From NCBI GenBank assembly GCA_947002045.1, contig CAMQJB010000031.1, forward strand, positions 1 through 24,296: a stretch of 24,296 bases of DNA. Reading direction: 5' to 3'. The notes under the pieces are model-generated. The model did not search any database and had not been told where the DNA came from. It saw nothing but the letters and a program-made list of their open reading frames with translations. Within the stretch, counting starts at the first letter, position 1; each line of letters starts with the position of its first letter. The stretch comes from an uncultured Collinsella sp. (GTDB lineage Bacteria > Actinomycetota > Coriobacteriia > Coriobacteriales > Coriobacteriaceae). Shown here piece by piece: positions 14,172 through 20,736 of this stretch. A program made the position numbers and the translations under genes.

Positions 14172-15848
14172 ATGGCTGATTCTATGTTCCACCAGCCCGT
14201 TATGGGTCGTCGCGCCTTTGTCGGCGGTACCCTTGCTGCGAGCTCCATGGCTTTTCTTGCCGCATGCGGCAAGAAGGGCGGCGACGCTTCCGGTTCTGAG
14301 TCCGGTTCGAAGCTGAACTTCTACATCAACAACCCGGTCTGCATCGACCCCTACAATGTCCAGGAGGACCAGGGCACTCAGGTCGAGTACCAGCTCTTTG
14401 ATGCTCTGACCTCTTACGACGCCGAGAAGGGCGAGATCGTTCCGCTGGCTTGCGAGTCCTTTGAGTCCAACGACGACGCCACCGAGTTTACCTTCAAGAT
14501 CAAGAAGGCCAAGTTCCACAACGGTGACGACGTTACCTCCAAGTCCTTCAAGCTCGGTTGGGAGCGTCTGGTCAACACCAAGTCGGCTGTCGCTACCGAG
14601 TACGGCCCTTCCGAGGTCTCCTATCACCTCTCCATGGTCGAGGGCTATGACGATCTGCTTGCCGGTAACGCTACCGAGCTCAGCGGTGTTACCTGCCCCG
14701 ACGATGAGACCCTCGTCGTCAAGCTGGCTTCCGCTTACGCCGACTTCCCCTTCGTCGCCTCTCACCCGGCTCTGGCCCCGGTTCCCGAGTGCGCCGAGTC
14801 CGATGTCAAGAGCTTCTACCTTGCCCCGGTCGGTAACGGCCCGTTCATGATGGACGGCAAGTGGGAGGATGGCCAGGAGATCAACGTCAAGAAGTTCGAC
14901 GATTACTATGGCGACAAGGCCAAGATCGATGGCATCCACTTCCAGGTCATCAAGGACATGGAGACCGCTTACAAGGAGTTCCAGGCGGGTAACCTCGATG
15001 TCTGCGACGTTCCCGTCGCTCAGATTGATGCCGCCAAGAAGGATCGCGGCGTGTCCAAGGACGGCTACACCATGGGAGACGGCGAGCGCATGCTGCTCGG
15101 CGCCGAGCCTTCCACGTACTATCTGACCTGCAACACCACGGCCGAGCCGTTCAACAACGCCGACCTGCGTAGGGGTATCTCCCTGGCCATCAACCGTGAG
15201 GCCATCTGCAAGACCATCTTCAAGGGTACCCGTACCCCTGCCGACGGCATTGTTCCTCCGGGCATCGATGGCTACAAGGAGGGCGCATGGGAGTTCTGCG
15301 CCTACGATGTCGACAAGGCTAACGAGTACCTCGACAAGGTTGCTCCCGCTGGCGCTAACGGCGATCGTGGCATTAGCGTGACCCTTTCCTACAACCAGGA
15401 CGGCGGTCACAAGGAGATCATGGAGTCCATCATCGGCGACCTCGCCAAGGTTGGTGTTACCGCTGTCTCCGATACCCCCGAGTGGTCTGCCCTGCTCGAG
15501 CAGTATCAGAACTTTAACTATCAGTTCGGTCGTCTGGGTTGGATTGCCGACTACCCGATCATGGACAACTTCCTGTATCCGCTGTTCCACTCCGACTCCC
15601 TCGGTGGCGACAACCGCTCTGGTTACAGCAACCCCGAGTTCGACGCCAAGGTCGACGAGGCTCGTACTATTGTTGACGATGAGGAGCGCGTCGCCAAGAT
15701 GCAGGAGGCCGACGCAATGGTCGCTGCCGACTGCCCGGTCATCCCGATTATGTTCTACACGCACGCTGTCGCCGGCTCCGATCGCATCAAGCACCTCTAT
15801 GTCGATCCGCAGAAGCACGCCGATCTGGGTACCGCTGAGCTCGCCTAA
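14172..15848 (+). CDS. oppA: Oligopeptide ABC transporter substrate-binding lipoprotein
   Basis: This is a family 5 extracellular solute-binding protein (SBP_bac_5/OppA class), 558 residues, tethered to the outer face of the membrane. The N terminus has a twin-arginine GRRAFVGG (residues 12-19), a hydrophobic stretch and a lipobox FLAAC with the lipidated Cys32, followed by a Gly/Ser-rich linker. Family features include the early DPYNVQEDQGTQVEYQLFDAL, FTFKIKKAKFHNGDDVTSKSFKLGWERL, and LRRGISLAINREAICKTIF in the second lobe. I chose ATG 14172 because AAGGAGG lies 5 bases upstream and the signal peptide then has a normal length; an in-frame ATG at 14124 lacks such a site. Permease and ATPase genes follow. 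Peptide uptake is expected from the class, but the actual ligand is unknown. Confidence 0.92.
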   Translation: MADSMFHQPVMGRRAFVGGTLAASSMAFLAACGKKGGDASGSESGSKLNFYINNPVCIDPYNVQEDQGTQVEYQLFDALTSYDAEKGEIVPLACESFESNDDATEFTFKIKKAKFHNGDDVTSKSFKLGWERLVNTKSAVATEYGPSEVSYHLSMVEGYDDLLAGNATELSGVTCPDDETLVVKLASAYADFPFVASHPALAPVPECAESDVKSFYLAPVGNGPFMMDGKWEDGQEINVKKFDDYYGDKAKIDGIHFQVIKDMETAYKEFQAGNLDVCDVPVAQIDAAKKDRGVSKDGYTMGDGERMLLGAEPSTYYLTCNTTAEPFNNADLRRGISLAINREAICKTIFKGTRTPADGIVPPGIDGYKEGAWEFCAYDVDKANEYLDKVAPAGANGDRGISVTLSYNQDGGHKEIMESIIGDLAKVGVTAVSDTPEWSALLEQYQNFNYQFGRLGWIADYPIMDNFLYPLFHSDSLGGDNRSGYSNPEFDAKVDEARTIVDDEERVAKMQEADAMVAADCPVIPIMFYTHAVAGSDRIKHLYVDPQKHADLGTAELA

Positions 15849-15944
15849 GAGTTTGCAGCTTCCGTGAGGGTCAAGTATTTACGTAGACCTCATGGGAAAC
15901 ATACAGTTCTCCCTAACCTGGGGTAAACTGGCTGATGGTAATTT

Positions 15945-15977
15945 TGGGATGCCGGTCTGGCGATCGGCATCCCATTT
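15945..15977 (+). terminator. Hairpin between oppA and oppB (attenuator or mRNA stabiliser)
   Basis: TGGGATGCCG (15945-15954) and CGGCATCCCA (15965-15974) form a perfect 10-bp stem that can extend inward by three pairs, followed by TTTA. A weaker hairpin TGAGGGTC/GACCTCA (15865-15892) lies just after the oppA stop. In binding-protein transport operons such hairpins usually let the binding protein be made in excess over the membrane parts. Confidence 0.65.
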
Positions 15978-16004
15978 AGGTTAATCCCTAGATAGGGGAG
16001 TGGT

Positions 16005-17042
16005 ATGGGTAAGTACATCGTTAAACGTGTGCTTCAGTTCATCCCGGTGTTTTTGGGCGTTACGCTGATTCTGTTCGCCCTCCAGAATATCGTGCCGGGA
16101 GATCCGATCAAGCTGATCGGTGGAGACAAGGCTCTGTCCCCCGAGGTGGAGCTTCAGCTTCGCGTTCGCTATCACCTGGTCCAGACGGACGAGGACGGCA
16201 ACGCGATCCTTGACGAGAACGGCGACCCCGTTCAAACGTCGCTCGTGGACCGTTACTTGTATTACATGAACGGCCTGCTTCATGGCGATCTGGGCAATTC
16301 GTATCAGCGCAAGCTGCCGGTTACGGAAATCTTTGCCCAGAAGTATCCGTATACGGTCAAACTTGCCGCGTGCGCCATCGTGCTCGAGGCAATTATGGGT
16401 ATCGGTGCGGGTATCATTTCGGCGGTAAAGCGTTATTCCTTCTGGGATATTTTGGTAACGCTCACCACGTCGATCCTCGTTGCGGTCCCGGCCTTCTGGC
16501 TCGGTATGTTGCTGCAGCTGTTCTTTGGCGTCATCCTCAAGGACGCCACGGGCGGTGCAATCTCCATGCCGATCTCGGGTGCCGGCGGTTCCAGCTCTCA
16601 GTATCAGGATTGGATGCACTATGTGCTTCCGACCATTACGCTGGCTTCGGTTTCGACCGCTTATGCTGCGCGCATTATGCGCTCGCAGCTGCTTGACGTC
16701 ATGAACCAGGATTACATCCGTACGGCAAAGGCCAAGGGTCTCTCCAATCGTGCGATCATCGTCAAGCATGCGCTTAAGAATGCACTCATCCCCGTCGTTA
16801 CCTATATTGGTGTCGACTTTGGCGGCATGCTTTCGGGCGCCATCCTGACCGAGACGGTCTTCAACTGGCCCGGTATCGGCTATGAGGTCTATCGCGCCAT
16901 TAGCATGCGTGACTGGCCCATCGTTATGGGCGGCGTTACGCTCATCGTTGTCGTCGTCATGGTGATCAACCTGCTCGTCGACATTAGCTATGCATTCCTC
17001 GACCCGCGCATCCGCCTTGGCGGTCCGTCGGATAAGGCCTAA
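16005..17042 (+). CDS. oppB: Oligopeptide ABC transporter permease OppB-type
   Basis: This is the first transmembrane subunit of the importer, 345 residues, with the BPD_transp_1 permease domain. It begins with the typical OppB/DppB N terminus YIVKRVLQFIPVFLGVTLILF (first helix) and NIVPGDP. The cytoplasmic EAA loop, contacting the ATPases, reads RTAKAKGLSNRAIIVKHALKNA. The last helices include VVVVMVINLLVDISYAFLDPR, the standard C terminus. It is longer than the E. coli protein, with extra residues around 60-80 (DEDGNAILDENGDPVQTS) and 180-200. GGGGAG (15995-16000) is 4 bases before ATG. oppC follows 14 bases after the stop. Confidence 0.95.
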   Translation: MGKYIVKRVLQFIPVFLGVTLILFALQNIVPGDPIKLIGGDKALSPEVELQLRVRYHLVQTDEDGNAILDENGDPVQTSLVDRYLYYMNGLLHGDLGNSYQRKLPVTEIFAQKYPYTVKLAACAIVLEAIMGIGAGIISAVKRYSFWDILVTLTTSILVAVPAFWLGMLLQLFFGVILKDATGGAISMPISGAGGSSSQYQDWMHYVLPTITLASVSTAYAARIMRSQLLDVMNQDYIRTAKAKGLSNRAIIVKHALKNALIPVVTYIGVDFGGMLSGAILTETVFNWPGIGYEVYRAISMRDWPIVMGGVTLIVVVVMVINLLVDISYAFLDPRIRLGGPSDKA

Positions 17043-17056
17043 GGGAGGTACGTCTC

Positions 17057-17992
17057 ATGCAGGAAACTGATTCTCAGTCTCAGGAGCAGGCTACCGCCAC
17101 CAAGGTCGCATCTGCTCCCGCCAAGTCCCGCACGCTGTGGGGCGACGCTTTTAAGCGTCTTCGTAAGAACAAGCTCGCCGTTATCGGTGTCTGCTGGATC
17201 ATCATCGTCGTTGTGGTTGCCCTGACCGCAGATCTGTGGGCTAAGCCCTGGCTCGGTTCGCCGACGGCTTCCGATTCGACCACCATGGCCGAGACATCGC
17301 TACTGGCTCCGTGTGCCGAGCACCCGTTTGGCACCGATGCCCTCGGTCGCGACATTCTCGTCCGCGTTATCTACGGTGCACGCGTTTCGCTTTCTGTCGG
17401 TATCATGGCCACCGCCATCTCCACATTGATCGGTCTGGTCATGGGCGCCCTGGCCGGTTTCTACGGCGGCATTTGGGATACGATCATCATGCGCTGTGCG
17501 GACATCTTCCTGGCGTTCCCGTACGTGCTGTTCGTTGTCGCCATGATCGCCGTTATCGGCCGTGGTCTTCAGAACGTCTTTATCGCCATCGGCATTCTTG
17601 GCTGGCCTTCGATTGCGCGCGTCTTCCGCTCTGCAATCTTGACGGTCAAGGAAAACGACTATGTTGATGCAGCGCGCGCGATGGGTGCATCTGATGCTCG
17701 TATCGTCGTGCGTCACATCTTCCCGAACTCCGTCGCCTCCATCGTGGTCTACGCGACCATGAACATTGGTGGCGCCATTCTGACCGAGTCCGCTCTGTCC
17801 TTCCTCGGCATGGGCGTTATTCCGCCTACGCCTTCGTGGGGCTCCATGATTCAGGACGGTCAGCAGTATCTTCTGACCGCTCCCTGGATGATGATCATGC
17901 CCGGTCTGGCAATTCTCTCGACGGTGCTCGCCTTCACCCTGCTGGGTGACGGTCTGCGCGACGCCCTCGACGTCAAGATGAAGGACGCATAA
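17057..17992 (+). CDS. oppC: Oligopeptide ABC transporter permease OppC-type
   Basis: This is the second transmembrane subunit, 311 residues. A hydrophilic N-terminal segment (about residues 1-40) precedes LWGDAFKRLRKNKLAVIGVCWI, the OppC/DppC N-terminal signature and first helix. HPFGTDALGRDILVRVIYGAR follows, typical of the family. The EAA loop is DAARAMGASDARIVVRHIFPNS, and LSFLGMGVIPPTPSWGSMI is the conserved region near the C terminus. GGGAGG (17043-17048) is 8 bases before ATG. The stop is 2 bases before the oppD ATG, so translation is coupled. Confidence 0.95.
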   Translation: MQETDSQSQEQATATKVASAPAKSRTLWGDAFKRLRKNKLAVIGVCWIIIVVVVALTADLWAKPWLGSPTASDSTTMAETSLLAPCAEHPFGTDALGRDILVRVIYGARVSLSVGIMATAISTLIGLVMGALAGFYGGIWDTIIMRCADIFLAFPYVLFVVAMIAVIGRGLQNVFIAIGILGWPSIARVFRSAILTVKENDYVDAARAMGASDARIVVRHIFPNSVASIVVYATMNIGGAILTESALSFLGMGVIPPTPSWGSMIQDGQQYLLTAPWMMIMPGLAILSTVLAFTLLGDGLRDALDVKMKDA

Positions 17993-17994
17993 GG

Positions 17995-19086
17995 ATGAAG
18001 AAGAACAAGAACTATGTGGACCTGAAGGACCAGCCGGTTCCTGAGGGCCAGCATCTGCTCGAGGTCGATGACCTTAAGATGTATTTCCACACCGAGGATG
18101 GCGTTGTTCGCGCTGTCGACGGTGTCTCCTACACGCTCGATCGCGGCGAGACCCTGGGCGTCGTCGGTGAGTCCGGCTCCGGTAAGTCCGTGACCGCCAT
18201 GACCATCATGGGCCTCATCTCGATGCCTCCGGGAAAGATCGAGGGCGGTGACGTTCGCTATCGCGGCCGCTCCATCCTCGAAATGACCGAGGAAGAGATG
18301 CAGCACATTCGCGGCAACGATATCGCGATGATCTTCCAGGATCCTATGACCTCCTTGAACCCGGTCTATAAGATCGGCAGGCAGGTGGGCGAGGGTCTTC
18401 GTCTGCACCGTGGCTACTCCAAGCAGGAGGCGCTCAAGCGTGCCACCGAGCTTTTGGACCTCGTGGGTATCCCCGAGCCCGAGAAGCGCGTCAATGAGTA
18501 TCCGCACCAGTTCTCTGGCGGTATGCGTCAGCGAGTCATGATTGCCATGGCCCTTGCCTGCGATCCCGATATTCTGATTGCCGACGAGCCCACGACTGCC
18601 CTGGACGTTACCATCCAGGCTCAGATTATCGAGCTCATGCAGGAGATGCAGGAGAAGAACGGCAACGCCATCATCATGATTACCCATGACCTGGGTGTTG
18701 TCGCCGATATGGCCGATAAGATCATGGTTATGTACGCCGGCCGCCCCGTTGAGTTCGGTACTGCTGAGGAAATCTTCTACGAGAGCCGCCACCCCTACAC
18801 CTGGGGTCTTATCCGCTCCATCCCGGAGCAGGCAATCGAAGAGAAGAAGCCGCTGACGCCGATTCACGGCAACCCGCCTTCGCTCATGAACCTGCCTGAG
18901 GGCTGCGTCTTCTCTCCTCGTTGCCCCTACGCGACGGACAAGTGCCGCAAGCAGCGCCCCGAGCGCGTTGTCACCGAGTCCGGTCACTATTCTGCGTGCC
19001 ACTATTCCAGTGACCCCGAGTTCCTCAAGAACGCTCCTGAGACGTCCCGTACGCGCAAGGATTCCAAGAAGGGAGGCGAGGCGTAA
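17995..19086 (+). CDS. oppD: Oligopeptide ABC transporter ATPase OppD-type
   Basis: This is the ATP-hydrolysing subunit, 363 residues, paired with the next gene product on the inner membrane face. Walker A GESGSGKS is at residues 58-65, then Q-loop FQDPMTSLNP, signature FSGGMRQRVMIAMAL, Walker B ILIADEPTTALD and switch His in ITHDLGV. The C-terminal oligopeptide-transporter extension has cysteines in GCVFSPRC, DKCRK and SACHY. Related Opp ATPases in Mycobacterium use such cysteines to bind an iron-sulfur cluster, so the same is plausible here. Only AAGG-type weak ribosome sites are seen, consistent with coupling to oppC. oppF begins immediately after its stop. Confidence 0.95.
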   Translation: MKKNKNYVDLKDQPVPEGQHLLEVDDLKMYFHTEDGVVRAVDGVSYTLDRGETLGVVGESGSGKSVTAMTIMGLISMPPGKIEGGDVRYRGRSILEMTEEEMQHIRGNDIAMIFQDPMTSLNPVYKIGRQVGEGLRLHRGYSKQEALKRATELLDLVGIPEPEKRVNEYPHQFSGGMRQRVMIAMALACDPDILIADEPTTALDVTIQAQIIELMQEMQEKNGNAIIMITHDLGVVADMADKIMVMYAGRPVEFGTAEEIFYESRHPYTWGLIRSIPEQAIEEKKPLTPIHGNPPSLMNLPEGCVFSPRCPYATDKCRKQRPERVVTESGHYSACHYSSDPEFLKNAPETSRTRKDSKKGGEA

Positions 19087-20115
19087 ATGGCAGACAATAA
19101 CGAGCGCACTCCACTGCTGAAGGTCGAGCACCTCTCCAAGGAGTTTCCCGCAGAGTCCGGCATGTTCGCCAAGCGTTTTTCCAAGCGCGTCGTCTCTGCT
19201 GTAAACGACATCTCTTTTGAGATTTATCCTGGCGAGACCTTTGGTCTGGTTGGCGAGTCTGGTTGCGGTAAATCCACCACGGGCCGCACTATCATGCGTC
19301 TGACCAAGCCGACCGCCGGCAAGGTGTTCTTCCAGGGCAAAGATGTTGCCGAGATGAGCAAGCATGAGATCAAGGACATGCGTCGTGAGATGCAGTTTAT
19401 CTTCCAGGATCCTTATGCTTCGCTCAACCCTCGTATGACCATCGGTGAGATTGTCTCCGAGCCCATGACCATTCATGGTGTGGGTACCAAGGAGGAGCGC
19501 ATTGAGCGCGTCCGTGAGCTTCTCGACGTCGTTGGACTGAACCCCGAGCACATCAACCGCTATCCGCATGAGTTCTCGGGCGGCCAGCGTCAGCGTGTCG
19601 GTATTGCCCGCGCTTTTGCGCTGAAGCCCAAGCTGATTATCTGCGACGAGCCGGTTTCCGCTCTGGATGTGTCCATTCAGGCCCAGGTTCTGAACCTTCT
19701 CAAGGAACTGCAGGACAAGTTTGGTACCGCGTATCTGTTTATCGCCCACGATCTGTCCGTCGTGCAGCACATCTCCGATCGCGTTGCCGTTATGTATCTG
19801 GGTAAGATGGTCGAGGTTTCGGACTGGAAGACGCTCTATAGCGAGCCTCACCATCCGTACACGCAGTCGCTGCTGTCTGCCGTGCCGGTGCCCGATCCGG
19901 ATATCCAGAAGACCCGCAAGCGCATCATCCTCGCCGGCGATCCGCCGTCGCCGCTGGATCCGCCGACCGGCTGCCGTTTCCACACGCGCTGCCCGATTGC
20001 GCAGGGTATCTGCTCCGAGAAGCTTCCCGAGTTTAAGGAAGTTGCCCCGGGTCACTGCTGCGCCTGCCACTTCGCCGAGCCGTTCCCGATCAAGGAATCG
20101 CACATCGACCTGTAG
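19087..20115 (+). CDS. oppF: Oligopeptide ABC transporter ATPase OppF-type
   Basis: This is the second ATPase of the importer, 342 residues. Walker A GESGCGKS is at residues 56-63, followed by FQDPYASLNPRM, signature FSGGQRQRVGIARAF, Walker B LIICDEPVSALD and switch His in IAHDLSV. The C-terminal extension also carries cysteines (GCRFHTRC, GICSEK, GHCCACHF). The N-terminal third includes the OppF-type insert FPAESGMFAKRFSKRVVSAVND between the first strand and Walker A. GGGAGG (19073-19078) precedes the ATG, which abuts the oppD TAA. It is the last gene of the operon; no T-tailed terminator follows directly, only the hairpins at 20204-20258. Confidence 0.95.
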   Translation: MADNNERTPLLKVEHLSKEFPAESGMFAKRFSKRVVSAVNDISFEIYPGETFGLVGESGCGKSTTGRTIMRLTKPTAGKVFFQGKDVAEMSKHEIKDMRREMQFIFQDPYASLNPRMTIGEIVSEPMTIHGVGTKEERIERVRELLDVVGLNPEHINRYPHEFSGGQRQRVGIARAFALKPKLIICDEPVSALDVSIQAQVLNLLKELQDKFGTAYLFIAHDLSVVQHISDRVAVMYLGKMVEVSDWKTLYSEPHHPYTQSLLSAVPVPDPDIQKTRKRIILAGDPPSPLDPPTGCRFHTRCPIAQGICSEKLPEFKEVAPGHCCACHFAEPFPIKESHIDL

Positions 20116-20203
20116 TCGGTTGTTCTCGTCCGGGCCCGTGCTGCCACTGCAGGGGGGGGGTTCGATTCCTTGATCGCTCACTTTATCTAATATGAAATTT
20201 AGT

Positions 20204-20258
20204 GAGGCCGGAGCTTTAGCTCCGGCCTCCGTATATAAGGGCTCGGCTTAGCCGAGCC
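20204..20258. terminator. Two adjacent perfect hairpins downstream of oppF
   Basis: GAGGCCGGAGC-TTTA-GCTCCGGCCTC (20204-20229) is an 11-bp perfect stem. GGCTCGGC-TTA-GCCGAGCC (20240-20258) is an 8-bp perfect stem. Neither has a T-run, so they would be inefficient intrinsic terminators, although they are the only candidates to end the opp operon. Both loops contain TTA. They may instead be part of the repeat cluster that continues to 20443. Confidence 0.55.
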
Positions 20259-20318
20259 GCCAAATTTGCATCAGCCCCAGAACATGTTTGAGAACGGTGC
20301 ATGGAGTGTGTGGCCGTA

Positions 20319-20443
20319 GGTCCCGTATCGGTGTTGCCTCCCGGCGCATTCCGCAGGGGGAGCGATATTTTGCAGCACGAAGTGCGTAGCAAAATATCGC
20401 TCATGCCCGAGGACGCGCCGGGAGGCAACACCGATACGGGACC
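20319..20443. repeat. Long nested palindrome with perfect 29-bp arms
   Basis: The arms at 20319-20347 and 20415-20443 are perfect 29-base reverse complements. Inside, GAGCGATATTTTGC (20360-20373) pairs perfectly with GCAAAATATCGCTC (20389-20402), and the tip is GCAC-GAA-GTGC (20375-20385). The two unpaired stretches between outer and inner stems are both exactly 12 bases. Architecture matches the element at 5831-5928, and both contain GGAGCGA on the left inner side. No coding potential is evident. It may be an extragenic palindromic repeat, a non-autonomous mobile element or a structured RNA. Confidence 0.8.
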
Positions 20444-20481
20444 GGACATACGGATCTACCTGCGCATTTACAAATTCGTAA

Positions 20482-20530
20482 ACTTTTTTCAAAAAAGTGC
20501 TTGCACAGTTCTCGAATCATAGGTTATTAT
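20482..20530 (+). promoter_or_regulatory. Promoter of tRNA-Leu with upstream palindrome
   Basis: -35 TTGCAC (20501-20506) and -10 TATTAT (20525-20530) have 18-base spacing (17 if TTATTA is used). Immediately upstream is the palindrome ACTTTTTT-C-AAAAAAGT (20482-20498), ending 2 bases before the -35. The same palindrome at the same distance precedes the tRNA-Gly promoter. Confidence 0.7.
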
Positions 20531-20587
20531 CTTCCTCGTTGAACGCGCGGGTTCAACAAAGCGAACCGCGAATCAACAACATAGCAT

Positions 20588-20677
20588 GTCGGAGTGGCGG
20601 AATTGGCAGACGCGCTAGCTTGAGGTGCTAGTGACCGCTTTTTGGTCATGCGGGTTCAAGTCCCGCCTCCGACACCA
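20588..20677 (+). tRNA. tRNA-Leu (anticodon GAG)
   Basis: Acceptor GTCGGAG (20588-20594) pairs with CTCCGAC (20667-20673), followed by discriminator A and an encoded CCA (20675-20677). The anticodon stem CTAGC/GCTAG encloses loop TTGAGGT, giving anticodon GAG, which reads CUU and CUC. The long variable arm (GTGACCGCTTTTTGGTCAT) is typical of class II leucine tRNAs. The T arm is GCGGG-TTCAAGT-CCCGC. Confidence 0.97.
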
Positions 20678-20688
20678 TCGCATTTGAG

Positions 20689-20710
20689 AAGCCTCTTCGG
20701 AGGCTTTTTT
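20689..20710 (+). terminator. Intrinsic terminator of tRNA-Leu
   Basis: AAGCCTC-TTCG-GAGGCTT is a perfect 7-bp stem with a UUCG tetraloop, and its last bases run into six T (20705-20710). It ends only 26 bases before the ATG of the phosphatase gene. Confidence 0.93.
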
Positions 20711-20736
20711 ATTACCGATAGACGGTGAGGTTCACG

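Noticed and set aside
17860..20181. 773-codon open frame on the minus strand opposite oppD and oppF
   Set aside because: It mirrors two unmistakable ABC ATPase genes. Long antisense frames are expected in GC-rich genes with strong codon bias, and the translation shows no family motif. The same applies to the long minus-strand frames opposite gap, pgk, gpmI, oppA and the aldolase.
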